Below are positions 41,240-58,842 of a stretch of DNA of 64,000 bases, piece after piece. A program made the translations under genes and the position numbers. The stretch is taken from contig NZ_PVZN01000008.1 of NCBI RefSeq assembly GCF_003024385.1, positions 121,880 through 185,879 of the forward strand, written 5' to 3'. Below the pieces are notes generated by a model that saw nothing but the letters and a program-made list of their open reading frames with translations, was not told the DNA's origin and ran no database searches. Position 1 is the first letter of the stretch; each line of letters opens with the position of its first letter. This DNA comes from Pseudomonas sp. BBP2017. GTDB taxonomy: Bacteria; Pseudomonadota; Gammaproteobacteria; Pseudomonadales; Pseudomonadaceae.

Positions 41240-41539
41240 TTACTCAGCACTGCTGCTGAAATCGAGATCTTGGCCTGGCTGAAGGGAGACGATCGCCTTC
41301 TTCCAGTCATTACGCTTGCCCAGACCACGTGCGGTACGCTTGGTTTTACCCAGAACGTTAACAGTCGACACGTTTTCGACTTTTACGCCGAACAGGCCTT
41401 CGACAGCTTTCTTGATTTCCAGCTTGGTTGCGTCAGTAGCAACCTTGAATACGAACTGGCCTTTTTTCTCAGCCAGAACGGTAGCCTTCTCGGAAACATG
41501 CGGGCCAAGGAGGACTTTAAATACGCGTTCCTGGTTCAT
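41240..41539 (-). CDS. rplW: 50S ribosomal protein L23
   Basis: Exit-site protein of 99 residues that docks trigger factor and SRP ([19 protein letters not shown]). The start overlaps the rplD stop by four bases (ATGA), so translation is coupled. Confidence 0.98.
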   Translation of the reverse strand: MNQERVFKVLLGPHVSEKATVLAEKKGQFVFKVATDATKLEIKKAVEGLFGVKVENVSTVNVLGKTKRTARGLGKRNDWKKAIVSLQPGQDLDFSSSAE

Positions 41540-42138
41540 CCCAGCAGCTCCTCGAATTTCTTCACGGCCGACACAGTGATCAACACTTTGTCGTATGCGA
41601 TCAGACTGACCGGATCGGAACCCTGTACGTCACGTACATCGACGTGCGGCAGGTTACGAGCAGCCAGGTACAGATTCTGATCAACAGCGTCAGAAACGAT
41701 CAGTACGTCGCTCAGACCCATGCCATTCAGCTTGTTCAGCAGGTCTTTGGTTTTCGGTGCTTCAACAGCGAAGTCCTGAACCACGACCAGACGGTCGGTA
41801 CGCACCAGCTCAGCGAGGATGGAACGCATTGCTGCGCGGTACATCTTCTTGTTGAGCTTCTGCGAGTGATCCTGAGGACGAGCTGCGAAAGTGGTACCGC
41901 CGCCACGCCAGATTGGGCTACGGATAGTACCGGCACGAGCACGGCCAGTACCTTTCTGACGCCATGGGCGCTTACCGCCACCAGCAACGTCGGAACGGGT
42001 TTTCTGCTGCTTGGTGCCCTGACGGCCGCCGGCCATGTAGGCCACGACTGCTTGGTGAACCAGCGTCTCGTTGAATTCGCCACCGAAAGTCAGTTCGGAA
42101 ACTTCGATCGCTTGAGCGTCATTTACATTTAGTTGCAT
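41536..42138 (-). CDS. rplD: 50S ribosomal protein L4
   Basis: Tunnel protein of 200 residues; in E. coli it also represses the S10 operon and inhibits RNase E. Signature [20 protein letters not shown] lies in the tunnel loop. It lies between rplC and rplW. The short rpsJ leader here is unlike the E. coli L4 target. Confidence 0.98.
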   Translation of the reverse strand: MQLNVNDAQAIEVSELTFGGEFNETLVHQAVVAYMAGGRQGTKQQKTRSDVAGGGKRPWRQKGTGRARAGTIRSPIWRGGGTTFAARPQDHSQKLNKKMYRAAMRSILAELVRTDRLVVVQDFAVEAPKTKDLLNKLNGMGLSDVLIVSDAVDQNLYLAARNLPHVDVRDVQGSDPVSLIAYDKVLITVSAVKKFEELLG

Positions 42139-42150
42139 GTCAGCTTCCCC

Positions 42151-42786
42151 TTAACCGCGAGCCTTGGCAGCCGGACGCACAACCAGATCACCGCCAGTAG
42201 CGCCAGGAACGGCACCCTTGACCAGCAACAGATTGCGTTCAGCGTCGACGCGCACTACTTCCAGGGACTGAACGGTCACGCGCTCGGCGCCCATATGACC
42301 GGACATTTTCTTGCCCTTGAATACACGACCAGGAGTCTGGCACTGGCCGATAGAGCCCGGGACGCGGTGGGAAACGGAGTTACCGTGGGTGTTATCTTGA
42401 CCGCGGAAGTTCCAGCGCTTGATGGTACCGGCAAAGCCTTTACCTTTCGACTGACCGGTAACATCTACCATTTGGCCAGCAGCGAAGATTTCTGCATTGA
42501 TCAAGTCGCCAGCCTGGTAGTCGCCTTCTTCAAGACGGAACTCCCAGACACCGCGACCAGCGGCAACGTTCGCTTTAGCGAAGTGACCTGCTTGAGCAGC
42601 AGTCACGCGCGAAGCACGACGCTCACCTACAGTGACTTGCACTGCACGGTAGCCATCGGTTTCTTCGGTTTTGAACTGGGTGACGCGATTCGGCTCGATC
42701 TCAATGACCGTGACCGGAATGGAGACACCTTCTTCGGTGAAAATACGGGTCATACCGCATTTACGACCGACTACACCAATAGTCAT
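42151..42786 (-). CDS. rplC: 50S ribosomal protein L3
   Basis: Early assembly protein of 211 residues; its central loop reaches the peptidyl-transferase centre ([20 protein letters not shown]). The start [20 protein letters not shown] is conserved; the longer frame would add 11 residues read from the intergenic region. Confidence 0.98.
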   Translation of the reverse strand: MTIGVVGRKCGMTRIFTEEGVSIPVTVIEIEPNRVTQFKTEETDGYRAVQVTVGERRASRVTAAQAGHFAKANVAAGRGVWEFRLEEGDYQAGDLINAEIFAAGQMVDVTGQSKGKGFAGTIKRWNFRGQDNTHGNSVSHRVPGSIGQCQTPGRVFKGKKMSGHMGAERVTVQSLEVVRVDAERNLLLVKGAVPGATGGDLVVRPAAKARG

Positions 42787-42866
42787 GTTGTAAACCTCAT
42801 GAGTGTACGGGGCTTTCACCCGCTATGGCCGCCCATTTCAGAGCGTTACACGACTAAGACCGTGTC

Positions 42867-43178
42867 TTAGCCGAGGCTGATCTGCACTTCCACACCGGCC
42901 GCAAGATCAAGCTTCATAAGTGCATCAACGGTTTTATCCGTTGGCTGGACGATGTCCAGAACGCGCTTATGAGTACGGATCTCGTACTGGTCACGCGCGT
43001 CTTTGTTGACGTGCGGGGAGACCAGAACGGTGAACCGCTCTTTACGGGTAGGCAGTGGAATTGGACCACGCACTTGAGCACCAGTACGTTTCGCGGTTTC
43101 CACGATTTCCTGGGTGGATTGGTCGATCAGGCGATGGTCAAAAGCCTTCAACCTGATACGGATTTGCTGATTTTGCAT
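42867..43178 (-). CDS. rpsJ: 30S ribosomal protein S10 / NusE
   Basis: Ribosomal protein and transcription antitermination factor (NusE) that links NusG to the ribosome, 103 residues. [20 protein letters not shown] and [20 protein letters not shown] are diagnostic. It is the first gene of the S10 operon and has a strong promoter directly upstream. Confidence 0.98.
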
Positions 43179-43241
43179 TGGATTTCAGACTCCAGGCTGC
43201 TATTCCCACCGGGCGCACTACGCCCGTTAAAAGGAGGCGTG

Positions 43242-43270
43242 ATTCTATAGACGCCCCTATTGGGTGTCAA
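43242..43270 (-). promoter_or_regulatory. Sigma70-type promoter of the S10 operon (rpsJ)
   Basis: On the minus strand a perfect TTGACA (43265-43270) and TAGAAT (43242-43247) are spaced by 17 bases, just after the tuf terminator. The implied leader is about 57 bases and contains a hairpin CGGGCG/CGCCCG at 43210-43226. Confidence 0.85.
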
Positions 43271-43276
43271 CCCAAT

Positions 43277-43308
43277 AAAAAAAGCCCCCGCTGAGCGGGG
43301 GCTTTTTC
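43277..43308 (-). terminator. Terminator after tuf (str operon end)
   Basis: The stem AGCCCCCGCT/AGCGGGGGCT has a minimal loop, with T-rich sequence on both strands. It ends the rpsL-rpsG-fusA-tuf transcript just upstream of the rpsJ promoter. Confidence 0.92.
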
Positions 43309-43321
43309 AACCTATCGAGAA

Positions 43322-44515
43322 TTACTCGATGATTTTGGCTACGACGCCAGCGCCGACGGTACGACCGCCTTCACGGATAGCGAAACGCAGACCATCTTCC
43401 ATTGCGATGGTTTTGATCAGAGTGACAGTCATCTGGATGTTGTCACCTGGCATTACCATTTCAACGCCTTCTGGCAGCTCGCAGTTACCAGTCACGTCAG
43501 TAGTACGGAAGTAGAACTGTGGACGGTAGCCTTTGAAGAACGGAGTATGACGGCCGCCTTCTTCCTTGCTCAGAACGTAAACTTCTGCAGTGAACTTGGT
43601 GTGCGGCTTGACCGAACCTGGCTTGACCAGAACCTGACCACGCTCAACGTCGTCACGCTTGGTGCCACGCAGCAGCACGCCGCAGTTCTCGCCAGCACGA
43701 CCTTCGTCCAGCAGCTTGCGGAACATCTCAACACCGGTGCAGGTGGTGGTGGTGGTGTCACGCAGACCAACGATTTCCAGGGCGTCTTGAACGCGGACGA
43801 TACCACGCTCGATACGACCGGTAACAACGGTACCACGACCCGAGATCGAGAATACGTCTTCGATTGGCATCAGGAACGGCTTGTCGATAGCGCGCTCAGG
43901 CTCTGGGATGTAGCTGTCCAGAGTCTCAACCAGCTTCTTGACAGCGGTGGTGCCCATTTCGTTGTCGTCTTTGCCTTCCAGCGCCATACGAGCCGAACCG
44001 ATGATGATCGGGGTGTCGTCGCCTGGGAAGTCGTAGGTGGACAGCAGGTCGCGAACTTCCATTTCGACCAGTTCCAGCAGCTCAGCGTCGTCTACCAGGT
44101 CAGCCTTGTTCAGGAAGACCACGATGTACGGAACGCCAACCTGACGGGACAGCAGGATGTGCTCACGGGTTTGTGGCATCGGACCATCGGCGGCCGAGCA
44201 AACCAGGATCGCGCCGTCCATCTGGGCAGCACCGGTGATCATGTTCTTCACGTAGTCAGCGTGACCTGGGCAGTCAACGTGAGCGTAGTGACGAATGTTC
44301 GAGTTGTACTCGACGTGCGCGGTGTTGATGGTGATACCGCGAGCTTTCTCTTCTGGAGCCGAGTCGATCTTGTCGAACTCAACAACGGCCGAACCGAAAA
44401 CTTCGGAGCAGACGCGGGTCAGAGCAGCAGTCAGAGTGGTTTTACCGTGGTCAACGTGACCGATGGTGCCAACGTTGACGTGCGGAAGGGAACGATCAAA
44501 TTTTTCTTTAGCCAC
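43322..44515 (-). CDS. tuf: Elongation factor Tu (str-operon copy)
   Basis: GTPase delivering aminoacyl-tRNA to the ribosome, 397 residues. It has [14 protein letters not shown] (G1), [12 protein letters not shown] (G3) and [10 protein letters not shown] (G4), followed by the two beta-barrel domains. It follows fusA by 30 bases and is closed by a terminator. A second copy at 59,929 encodes the same protein; DNA differences between them cluster at the gene ends. Confidence 0.99.
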   Translation of the reverse strand: MAKEKFDRSLPHVNVGTIGHVDHGKTTLTAALTRVCSEVFGSAVVEFDKIDSAPEEKARGITINTAHVEYNSNIRHYAHVDCPGHADYVKNMITGAAQMDGAILVCSAADGPMPQTREHILLSRQVGVPYIVVFLNKADLVDDAELLELVEMEVRDLLSTYDFPGDDTPIIIGSARMALEGKDDNEMGTTAVKKLVETLDSYIPEPERAIDKPFLMPIEDVFSISGRGTVVTGRIERGIVRVQDALEIVGLRDTTTTTCTGVEMFRKLLDEGRAGENCGVLLRGTKRDDVERGQVLVKPGSVKPHTKFTAEVYVLSKEEGGRHTPFFKGYRPQFYFRTTDVTGNCELPEGVEMVMPGDNIQMTVTLIKTIAMEDGLRFAIREGGRTVGAGVVAKIIE

Positions 44516-44545
44516 GACAGTGAACCTCTTGCCTAAAGGGCTGGA

Positions 44546-46693
<2,148 letters not shown>

Positions 46694-46723
46694 AGAGCCC
46701 TCGCAAAAATAGTGATGCCTGAA

Positions 46724-47194
46724 TTAGAAGCGGTAGTGCGAGAACGCTTTGTTGGCTTCGGCCATACGGTGTACGTCTTCACGCTTCTTGACTGCAGCAC
46801 CTTTGCCTTCAGCGGCATCCAGCAGCTCGCCAGCCAAGCGCAGAGCCATGGACTTCTCGCCACGCTTACGGGCGTAGTCTACCAACCAGCGCATTGCCAG
46901 GGCGTTACGACGGGATGGACGAACTTCAACAGGAACCTGGTAAGTGGCACCGCCAACACGGCGCGACTTAACTTCGACCAGCGGAGCGATGGCGTCGAGA
47001 GCTTTCTCGAAGATTTCCAGGGGATCGCTGTTCTTGCGTTCTTTAACCTTGTCCAGTGCACCGTAAACGATACGCTCGGCAACGGCTTTCTTGCCGCTTT
47101 CCATAACGTGGTTCATGAACTTGGCGAGGATCTGGCTTCCGTATTTTGGATCGTCCAGAATCTCACGCTTGGCTGCTACACGACGTCTTGGCAT
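46724..47194 (-). CDS. rpsG: 30S ribosomal protein S7
   Basis: Head protein of 156 residues that initiates 3'-domain assembly; in E. coli it represses the str operon between rpsL and rps[21 protein letters not shown] starts it. The rpsL-rpsG gap here is 120 bases, large enough to contain such a regulatory target. Confidence 0.98.
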   Translation of the reverse strand: MPRRRVAAKREILDDPKYGSQILAKFMNHVMESGKKAVAERIVYGALDKVKERKNSDPLEIFEKALDAIAPLVEVKSRRVGGATYQVPVEVRPSRRNALAMRWLVDYARKRGEKSMALRLAGELLDAAEGKGAAVKKREDVHRMAEANKAFSHYRF

Positions 47195-47314
47195 TGATAA
47201 GCCCTCAAACGGTCTTCAGGTTAGCCCGGGACAGTGAACCCAAAGGGTGCGTGCCCGACCTTACTCTTATCGACTCAATAAAATTAATAACTGCAAACTG
47301 CAACAAACGGCCGA

Positions 47315-47686
47315 TTACTTCGGACGCTTGGTACCGTACTTCGAACGACCTTGGTTACGACCTTTAACGCCGGAGGTATCCAGAGAGCCGCGAACGGTGT
47401 GGTAACGAACACCTGGCAAGTCTTTTACACGACCGCCACGGATCAGTACGACGCTGTGCTCTTGCAGGTTGTGGCCTTCACCGCCGATGTACGAGGAAAC
47501 CTCGAAACCGTTGGTCAGACGCACACGGCATACTTTACGCAGTGCCGAGTTAGGTTTTTTCGGCGTAGTGGTGTACACACGGGTGCACACGCCACGACGT
47601 TGCGGGCAGTTCTGCAGCGCAGGAACGTCGGATTTCTCGACGATACGCTTACGCGGCTGACGTACCAGCTGGTTGATAGTTGCCAT
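47315..47686 (-). CDS. rpsL: 30S ribosomal protein S12
   Basis: Decoding-centre protein of 123 residues. The streptomycin-relevant lysines are wild type: Lys43 in [13 protein letters not shown] and Lys88 in [14 protein letters not shown]. It is the first gene of the str operon, with a promoter about 95 bases upstream. Confidence 0.98.
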
Positions 47687-47768
47687 CTACTAGCTCCACT
47701 GTTGTCTTGCGACGCTATTGTCTTGCAAGAAAAGCAAAAATTGGCAGGACGGAGTCCCACCAAATTTA

Positions 47769-47807
47769 GGGGTACAAGAGTCTAAAGAGGATCTTGTCCC
47801 CAGTCAA
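47769..47807 (-). promoter_or_regulatory. rpsL promoter overlapped by an inverted repeat
   Basis: On the minus strand TTGACT (47802-47807) and TAGACT (47779-47784) are exactly 17 bases apart. The arms GGGGACAAGA (47792-47801) and TCTTGTACCCC (47769-47779) flank and overlap the -10 element. This is the likely start of the rpsL-rpsG-fusA-tuf transcript. Confidence 0.7.
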
Positions 47808-47835
47808 GACGAGGCCCCAGCCTCCCTCCTCCAGT

Positions 47836-47862
47836 CATCGGCAACAATTTATGTTGCCAATG
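47836..47862 (-). terminator. Hairpin after rpoC without U-tract
   Basis: GGCAACA/TGTTGCC with the loop ATTTA and further outer pairing (TCAT/ATGA) lies 39 bases after the rpoC stop. No T-run follows on the minus strand, so it may protect the rpoBC mRNA end or act with Rho rather than being an intrinsic terminator. Confidence 0.5.
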
Positions 47863-47896
47863 ACCGGATCGGATCAGCCAGGGCCCTGTCCTACTT

Positions 47897-52096
<4,200 letters not shown>

Positions 52097-52160
52097 GGCC
52101 TTTCCTCCTGGCGGAGCAGGGAGCGGGCTTTTCAGCCACGCTCCCGATTCGCGTCACGTG

Positions 52161-55100
52161 TTATTCGGTTTCCAGATCGATATCGATACCGAGCGAACGG
52201 ATCTCTTTGATCAACACGTTGAAGGACTCGGGCATGCCCGGCTCCATACGGTGATCGCCGTCCACGATGTTTTTGTACATCTTGGTCCGACCGTTCACGT
52301 CGTCCGACTTCACTGTGAGCATTTCTTGCAGGGTGTATGCCGCGCCGTATGCTTCCAGCGCCCACACTTCCATCTCCCCGAAACGCTGACCACCGAACTG
52401 CGCCTTACCACCCAGCGGCTGCTGGGTAACCAGGCTGTAAGAACCAGTGGAACGCGCGTGCATCTTGTCGTCCACCAAGTGGTTCAGCTTGAGCATGTAC
52501 ATGTAACCAACGGTCACTGGACGCTCGAACTTGTTACCGGTACGGCCGTCGAACAGCTGCATCTGACCGCTTTCTGGCATGTCTGCCAGTTTCAGCATGG
52601 CCTTGATTTCGCTTTCCTTGGCGCCGTCGAAGACTGGAGTGGCCATTGGCACACCGCCTTTGAGGTTCTTCGCCAGATCCAGGATTTCCTGGTCGGAGAA
52701 GTCTTCCAGGCTTTCCTGACGACCACCGATCTCGTTGTAGATCTCGGTGAGGAACTTGCGCAGCTCAATGACCTTGCGCTGCTCTTCGAGCATGCGGTTG
52801 ATCTTCTCGCCCAGACCTTTGGCCGCCAGGCCCAGGTGGGTTTCGAGGATCTGACCAACGTTCATACGCGATGGTACACCCAGCGGGTTGAGTACCACGT
52901 CAACTGGCGTACCGTTGGCGTCGTGCGGCATGTCTTCGACCGGCATGATCACCGAGACCACACCTTTGTTACCGTGACGACCGGCCATCTTGTCGCCCGG
53001 CTGGATGCGGCGACGGATTGCCAGGTAGACCTTGACGATCTTCAGTACGCCCGGTGCCAGGTCATCGCCCTGCTGCAGCTTGCGCTTCTTGTCTTCGAAC
53101 TTGTCGTCCAGCAGACGGCGACGATCCACGATGTAGGCCTGGGCCTTCTCGAGTTGCTCGTTCAGCGCGTCTTCGGCCATGCGCAGTTTGAACCACTGGC
53201 CGTGCTCCAGACCGTCCAGCACTTCGTTGGTGATCACAGTGCCTTTCTTCAGGCCTGCACCACCATCGACGACCTGGCCGTTCAAGGCAGAACGCAGACG
53301 TTCGAAGGTTGCGCCTTCAACGATACGGAACTCTTCGTTCAGGTCCTTGCGGATCTCGTCGAGCTGCATCTTCTCGATGGACAGCGCACGGCTGTCGCGC
53401 TCAACGCCGTCACGGGTGAAGACCTGTACGTCGATGACGGTACCTTTGGTGCCGGTAGGCACGCGCAGGGAGGTGTCTTTAACGTCGCTGGCCTTCTCAC
53501 CGAAGATCGCACGCAGCAGCTTCTCTTCTGGCGTCAGCTGGGTTTCGCCTTTTGGCGTGACCTTACCGACCAGAATGTCGCCAGCGCCGACTTCAGCACC
53601 CACGTAAACGATACCGGCTTCGTCCAGCTTGTTCAGCGCAGCTTCACCGACGTTCGGAATGTCCGCGGTGATCTCTTCTGGGCCAAGCTTGGTGTCACGA
53701 GCCACACAGGTCAGTTCCTGGATGTGGATCGTGGTGAAGCGGTCTTCCTGAACCACACGCTCGGACAGGCAGATGGAGTCTTCGAAGTTGAAGCCGTTCC
53801 ACGCCATGAACGCGATGCGCATGTTCTGACCCAGTGCCAGTTCACCCATGTCGGTGGACGGGCCGTCGGCCATGATGTCGCTACGCTGAACCACGTCACC
53901 CTTGCTCACCAGCGGACGCTGGTTGATGCAGGTGTTCTGGTTCGAGCGGGTGTACTTGGTCAGGTTGTAGATGTCGACACCGGCTTCACCGGTTTCCACT
54001 TCGTCATCAGCAACACGTACCACGATACGGCTGGCGTCAACGGAATCGATAACACCGCCACGACGAGCCACGACGCAAACGCCGGAGTCACGGGCAACGT
54101 TACGCTCCATGCCGGTACCGACCAGCGGCTTGTCGGCACGCAGGGTTGGTACAGCCTGACGCTGCATGTTCGAACCCATCAACGCACGGTTGGCGTCGTC
54201 GTGCTCGAGGAACGGAATCAACGACGCTGCAACCGAAACTACCTGCTTCGGCGAAACGTCCATCAGGGTGACGTCTTCCGGCGCCTTGACGGTGAATTCG
54301 TTCAGGTGACGAACGGCTACCAGCTCGTCGATCAGTTGCTTCTTCTCGTTCATCGCGGCCGAAGCCTGGGCGATGACGTGATCAGCTTCTTCGATCGCCG
54401 ACAGGAACACGATGTCGTCAGTGACAACACCCTCTTTCACCACACGGTACGGGCTTTCCAGGAAGCCGTACTGGTTGGTGCGGGCATAGGCCGCCAGGGA
54501 GTTGATCAGACCGATGTTCGGACCTTCAGGGGTCTCGATCGGACACACACGGCCGTAGTGAGTCGGGTGTACGTCACGGACTTCGAAGCCTGCACGCTCA
54601 CGGGTCAGACCACCAGGGCCGAGTGCGGAGACACGACGCTTGTGGGTGATCTCGGAGAGCGGGTTGTTCTGGTCCATGAACTGCGAGAGCTGGCTGGAAC
54701 CGAAGAACTCTTTCACCGCCGCCGCTACCGGCTTGGCGTTGATCAGGTCCTGAGGCATCAGGCCTTCGCTTTCCGCCATCGACAGGCGCTCTTTGACCGC
54801 GCGCTCAACACGCACCAGGCCAACGCGGAACTGGTTCTCGGCCATCTCACCGACGCAACGAACGCGACGGTTACCCAGGTGGTCGATGTCGTCGACGATG
54901 CCTTTGCCGTTACGGATATCGACCAGGGTCTTGAGGACCTCGACGATGTCTTCCTTGCTCAGCACGCCCGAACCTTCGATCTCGGTACGACCGATTCGAC
55001 GGTTGAACTTCATGCGACCAACGGCCGACAGGTCGTAACGCTCGGCGCTGAAGAACAGGTTGTTGAACAGGGTCTCGGCAGCATCCTTGGTTGGCGGCTC

Positions 55101-56234
55101 GCCAGGACGCATCATCCGATAGATTTCGACCAGCGCTTCCAGCTGATTGCTGGTGGAGTCGATCTTCAGGGTATCGGAGATGAACGGACCACAATCGATG
55201 TCGTTGGTGTACAGCGTCTCGATGCGAACAACCTGAGCCTTGGCGATCTTGATCAGCAGCTCGGTGTTCAGCTCGGTGTTGCACTCGGCCAGGATTTCGC
55301 CGGTAGCCGGGTGCACGATGGCCTTGGCGGTGGTGCGGCCCAGGACATATTCCATAGGAACGTCGAGCTGCTTCACGCCAGCCTTTTCCAGCTGGTTGAT
55401 GTGGCGAGCGGTGATACGACGACCTTGCTCGACAATGACCTTGCCGGTTTCGTCATGGATGTCCATGACCGCGATTTCACCACGCAGGCGCTGAGGCACC
55501 AGCTCCAGGCTGAGCTTCTCGCCCGAAACGTGGAATACGTTGGTGGTGTAGAAGGCATTCAGTACTTCTTCGGTGCTGTAACCCAGCGCGCGCAGCAGTA
55601 CCGACGCAGGCAGCTTGCGACGACGGTCGATACGGACGAATACACAGTCTTTCGGATCGAATTCGAAGTCCAGCCACGAGCCGCGGTAAGGAATAATCCG
55701 CGCCGAGTACAGCAGTTTGCCAGAGCTGTGCGTTTTGCCGCGGTCGTGATCGAAGAACACGCCCGGCGAACGGTGCAGCTGGGAAACGATAACACGCTCG
55801 GTACCGTTGATTACGAAGGTACCGTTTTCAGTCATCAGGGGGATTTCACCCATGTAGACTTCTTGCTCTTTGATGTCCTTGATCGCTTTGTTCGACGATT
55901 CTTTGTCGAAAATGATCAGACGGACTTTTACCCGCAGCGGAACCGCGTAGGTCACGCCGCGCAGTACGCATTCTTTGACATCAAAAGCCGGTTCGCCCAG
56001 ACGATAGCCAACGTACTCCAGGGCAGCATTGCCGGAGTAGCTGATGATCGGGAAAACCGATTTGAAGGCCGCATGCAGGCCCACGTCGCGGAACTGATCT
56101 TTAGTCGCTCCCGCTTGCAAGAATTCACGATACGAATCCAGCTGGATGGCCAGGAGGTAAGGCACATCCATGACGTCCGGCAACTTGCTAAAGTCCTTGC
56201 GGATACGTTTTTTCTCAGTGTATGAGTAAGCCAT
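52161..56234 (-). CDS. rpoB: RNA polymerase beta subunit
   Basis: Core subunit forming the nascent-RNA and rifampicin-binding pocket, 1357 residues. The rifampicin cluster (around residues 515-540, [20 protein letters not shown]) has wild-type residues at the usual resistance positions. The C-terminus ends in the [12 protein letters not shown] tail. It is preceded by a 219-base spacer with an attenuator hairpin after rplL and followed by rpoC. Confidence 0.99.
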   Translation of the reverse strand: MAYSYTEKKRIRKDFSKLPDVMDVPYLLAIQLDSYREFLQAGATKDQFRDVGLHAAFKSVFPIISYSGNAALEYVGYRLGEPAFDVKECVLRGVTYAVPLRVKVRLIIFDKESSNKAIKDIKEQEVYMGEIPLMTENGTFVINGTERVIVSQLHRSPGVFFDHDRGKTHSSGKLLYSARIIPYRGSWLDFEFDPKDCVFVRIDRRRKLPASVLLRALGYSTEEVLNAFYTTNVFHVSGEKLSLELVPQRLRGEIAVMDIHDETGKVIVEQGRRITARHINQLEKAGVKQLDVPMEYVLGRTTAKAIVHPATGEILAECNTELNTELLIKIAKAQVVRIETLYTNDIDCGPFISDTLKIDSTSNQLEALVEIYRMMRPGEPPTKDAAETLFNNLFFSAERYDLSAVGRMKFNRRIGRTEIEGSGVLSKEDIVEVLKTLVDIRNGKGIVDDIDHLGNRRVRCVGEMAENQFRVGLVRVERAVKERLSMAESEGLMPQDLINAKPVAAAVKEFFGSSQLSQFMDQNNPLSEITHKRRVSALGPGGLTRERAGFEVRDVHPTHYGRVCPIETPEGPNIGLINSLAAYARTNQYGFLESPYRVVKEGVVTDDIVFLSAIEEADHVIAQASAAMNEKKQLIDELVAVRHLNEFTVKAPEDVTLMDVSPKQVVSVAASLIPFLEHDDANRALMGSNMQRQAVPTLRADKPLVGTGMERNVARDSGVCVVARRGGVIDSVDASRIVVRVADDEVETGEAGVDIYNLTKYTRSNQNTCINQRPLVSKGDVVQRSDIMADGPSTDMGELALGQNMRIAFMAWNGFNFEDSICLSERVVQEDRFTTIHIQELTCVARDTKLGPEEITADIPNVGEAALNKLDEAGIVYVGAEVGAGDILVGKVTPKGETQLTPEEKLLRAIFGEKASDVKDTSLRVPTGTKGTVIDVQVFTRDGVERDSRALSIEKMQLDEIRKDLNEEFRIVEGATFERLRSALNGQVVDGGAGLKKGTVITNEVLDGLEHGQWFKLRMAEDALNEQLEKAQAYIVDRRRLLDDKFEDKKRKLQQGDDLAPGVLKIVKVYLAIRRRIQPGDKMAGRHGNKGVVSVIMPVEDMPHDANGTPVDVVLNPLGVPSRMNVGQILETHLGLAAKGLGEKINRMLEEQRKVIELRKFLTEIYNEIGGRQESLEDFSDQEILDLAKNLKGGVPMATPVFDGAKESEIKAMLKLADMPESGQMQLFDGRTGNKFERPVTVGYMYMLKLNHLVDDKMHARSTGSYSLVTQQPLGGKAQFGGQRFGEMEVWALEAYGAAYTLQEMLTVKSDDVNGRTKMYKNIVDGDHRMEPGMPESFNVLIKEIRSLGIDIDLETE

Positions 56235-56379
56235 CAGCGTTCCCCAGCTTGGTCACCTGCTTGTTTGGCTTCTCCCGACGGGAGCAGCCAGAAAATCGTG
56301 CAAACCCCATGGTTTGCGCCACCATCGTTGGTGGTTACAGCTCGTTATCGGCGCCGACCTGGTCAGCTGCCAATAACGG

Positions 56380-56408
56380 AAAAAGGCCGGTGGCAAGAGC
56401 CACCAGCC
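56380..56408 (-). terminator. rplL-rpoB attenuator
   Basis: On the minus strand GGCTGGTGGC-TCTT-GCCACCGGCC is followed by TTTTT. The position between rplL and rpoB matches the partial terminator that lowers rpoBC relative to rplJL in other gammaproteobacteria. Confidence 0.88.
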
Positions 56409-56453
56409 ATCAGCCGTTTGCTTAGCGCTCGGGCTGGAGTCGCAAAGTCGAAA

Positions 56454-56819
56454 TTACTTGAGTTCGACTTTAGCGCCTGCTTCTTCCAGCTTCTTCTTGG
56501 CGTCTTCAGCGGCTTCTTTCGAAACGCCTTCAGCGACAACCTGAGGAGCGCCGTCAACTTTCTCTTTGGCTTCTTTCAGGCCCAGACCGGTCAGTTCACG
56601 AACGGCCTTGATCACGTTGACTTTCTTCTCGCCGGCTTCAACCAGAACAACGTTGAATTCGGTTTGTTCTTCAACAACGGCAGCGGCAGCAGCTGGGCCG
56701 GCAGCGGCAACAGCAGCGGTAACACCGAAGGTTTCTTCCATTGCTTTGATCAGCTCAACAACTTCCAGAACGGTTTTCTGGCCGATTGCTTCGATGATTT
56801 GCTCGTTAGTCAGAGACAT
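56454..56819 (-). CDS. rplL: 50S ribosomal protein L7/L12
   Basis: Stalk protein recruiting translation GTPases, 121 residues. It has an N-terminal dimerisation helix ([20 protein letters not shown]), an Ala-rich hinge, and the C-terminal domain [22 protein letters not shown] ([18 protein letters not shown]). It lies 78 bases after rplJ and is followed by the attenuator before rpoB. Confidence 0.98.
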   Translation of the reverse strand: MSLTNEQIIEAIGQKTVLEVVELIKAMEETFGVTAAVAAAGPAAAAAVVEEQTEFNVVLVEAGEKKVNVIKAVRELTGLGLKEAKEKVDGAPQVVAEGVSKEAAEDAKKKLEEAGAKVELK

Positions 56820-56897
56820 GACTTAAATCCTGTATTGGGGTGACAGCCTACGCAGCTATCAAATTAAACGTATGATTTCGAAAGGGCTTTCTGTGCC

Positions 56898-57398
56898 TTA
56901 GGCAGCAGTAGCTTCTTTCTGGTCGCGAATAGCTGCCAAAGTACGAGCCAGCTTGCTGGTAGCGCCTTGAATCACGCTCATCAGCTTCGCGATAGCTTCG
57001 TCGCGGGTCGGCAGGGTAGCCAACACGTCGATTTCGTTAGCGGCAAGGAACTTGCCGTCGAACGCAGCTGCCTTGATCTCGAACTTGTCCTGACCCTTGG
57101 CGAACTCTTTGAACAGACGAGCAGCAGCGCCCGGGTGTTCGTTGGAGAATGCGATCAGGGTCGGGCCAGTGAAGGCGTCGTTGAGGACACTGAATTCAGT
57201 GTCAGCAACAGCGCGCTTGAGCAGGGTGTTACGTACGACACGTACGTATACGCCAGCTTCACGAGCCTCTTTACGGAGTCCGGTCATTGCGCCTACAGTC
57301 ACACCACGGGCATCAGCCACGACAGCGGACAGAGCGACTTTGGCAGCCTCGTTGACTTCAGCGACGATGGCCTTCTTGTCTTCGAGTTTAATTGCCAC
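56898..57398 (-). CDS. rplJ: 50S ribosomal protein L10
   Basis: Stalk-base protein of 166 residues holding L7/L12 dimers; with L12 it represses its own leader in E. coli. Conserved segments are [20 protein letters not shown] and [20 protein letters not shown]. The 198-base upstream leader (57,399-57,596) contains a CGCGA/TCGCG hairpin near 57,567 and is large enough for the L10(L12)4 site. Confidence 0.98.
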   Translation of the reverse strand: MAIKLEDKKAIVAEVNEAAKVALSAVVADARGVTVGAMTGLRKEAREAGVYVRVVRNTLLKRAVADTEFSVLNDAFTGPTLIAFSNEHPGAAARLFKEFAKGQDKFEIKAAAFDGKFLAANEIDVLATLPTRDEAIAKLMSVIQGATSKLARTLAAIRDQKEATAA

Positions 57399-57596
57399 GG
57401 GTAAAACTCCTGCTTGTTACCGTTTCATCTGGCCGAAGCCGGATGTCGTTTTGGTGTCTGATTCGGTAAGGAACCGGGAGCACCATCTGCGTAGGCTTGA
57501 GGTTTAAGGCTTGCGCCGCCTACGGTCTTGGATAGCCCCCGCCAGGCAGGGACCCCAATTTTTAAGCGGACGCGATTACTCGCGCCGGCTTTTGTC

Positions 57597-58292
57597 TTAC
57601 GCGTTCAGCGAGCTCTGGTCGATAACCAGACCTGGGCCCATAGTGGTGCTCAGGGTAACGCGCTTAACGTAGATACCTTTCGAAGAAGCTGGCTTGATAC
57701 GCTTCAGATCAGCGATCAGGGCTTCAACGTTTTCCTTCAGCTTGCCAGCTTCAAAGCCGACCTTGCCAACGGAGGTGTGGATGATGCCGTTTTTGTCGGT
57801 GCGATAACGAACCTGACCAGCCTTGGCGTTTTTGACTGCGGTGGCTACGTCTGGAGTTACGGTACCGACTTTCGGGTTAGGCATCAGGCCGCGAGGACCC
57901 AGAACCTGACCCAGCTGACCTACAACACGCATTGCGTCCGGGGAAGCAATAACGACGTCATAGTTCAGGTCGCCGCCTTTCATTTCGGCAGCCAGATCGT
58001 CCATACCTACACGGTCAGCGCCGGCAGCCAGAGCGGCCTCAGCAGCTGGACCCTGGGTGAAGACAGCAACACGTACGGTCTTGCCAGTGCCGTGAGGCAG
58101 CACGGTAGCGCTACGAACGACCTGGTCGGATTTACGTGGGTCAACGCCGAGGTTGACAGCAACGTCGAAGGATTCGCTGAACTTCACGGTGGACAGTTCG
58201 GCCAGCAGCACTGCTGCGTCTTCGAAGTTGTAGACTTTGCCAGCTTCGAGCTTCGAAGCAATGGCCTTTTGGCGCTTGGTCAGCTTAGCCAT
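57597..58292 (-). CDS. rplA: 50S ribosomal protein L1
   Basis: L1-stalk protein of 231 residues that helps E-site tRNA leave; in E. coli it represses its own L11 operon. [20 protein letters not shown] and [20 protein letters not shown] are diagnostic. It overlaps rplK by one base. Confidence 0.98.
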   Translation of the reverse strand: MAKLTKRQKAIASKLEAGKVYNFEDAAVLLAELSTVKFSESFDVAVNLGVDPRKSDQVVRSATVLPHGTGKTVRVAVFTQGPAAEAALAAGADRVGMDDLAAEMKGGDLNYDVVIASPDAMRVVGQLGQVLGPRGLMPNPKVGTVTPDVATAVKNAKAGQVRYRTDKNGIIHTSVGKVGFEAGKLKENVEALIADLKRIKPASSKGIYVKRVTLSTTMGPGLVIDQSSLNA

Positions 58293-58723
58293 TACACACC
58301 CTCCACGTTGAGGCCCATGCTGCGAGCAGAACCGGCGATGGTACGCACGGCTGCTTCCATGTCAGCGGCAGTCAGATCAGCATTTTTGGTTTTTGCGATC
58401 TCTTCCAGCTGAGCACGGGTCACAGTACCGACTTTAACGGTGTTCGGACGTGCAGAACCGCTGGTCAGGCCAGCTGCCTTCTTCAGCAGAACCGAAGCAG
58501 GGGTGCTTTTGGTTTCGAAGGTGAAGCTGCGGTCACTGTAAACAGTGATGATCACAGGAGTCGGCAGGCCGGCTTCTTGACCCTGAGTACGGGCGTTGAA
58601 GGCCTTGCAGAATTCCATGATGTTCACACCGTGTTGACCCAGTGCTGGACCAACGGGTGGGCTTGGGTTGGCCTGGCCGGCCTTTACTTGCAGCTTGATG
58701 TAAGCCTGAATCTTCTTAGCCAT
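58292..58723 (-). CDS. rplK: 50S ribosomal protein L11
   Basis: GTPase-centre protein of 143 residues, also needed for RelA activation. The N-terminal [19 protein letters not shown] loop is the thiostrepton-site signature. It follows nusG after a 119-base gap containing a terminator-like hairpin. Confidence 0.98.
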   Translation of the reverse strand: MAKKIQAYIKLQVKAGQANPSPPVGPALGQHGVNIMEFCKAFNARTQGQEAGLPTPVIITVYSDRSFTFETKSTPASVLLKKAAGLTSGSARPNTVKVGTVTRAQLEEIAKTKNADLTAADMEAAVRTIAGSARSMGLNVEGV

Positions 58724-58793
58724 GAGCTACTCCAATATCGGGTACGAACGCCAGAAGGCTCCCCGGATTACTTGCGTTTTATCCCAGTGACGA

Positions 58794-58824
58794 CAAAACC
58801 CCGCAGCACATAGGGCTGCGGGGT
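58794..58824 (-). terminator. Hairpin between nusG and rplK
   Basis: The 10-base stem ACCCCGCAGC/GCTGCGGGGT is followed on the minus strand by TTTTGTC. It ends the secE-nusG transcript at least in part; rplK would then need read-through or its own promoter. Confidence 0.85.
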
Positions 58825-58842
58825 ATGGGATACTTTGTTCGG

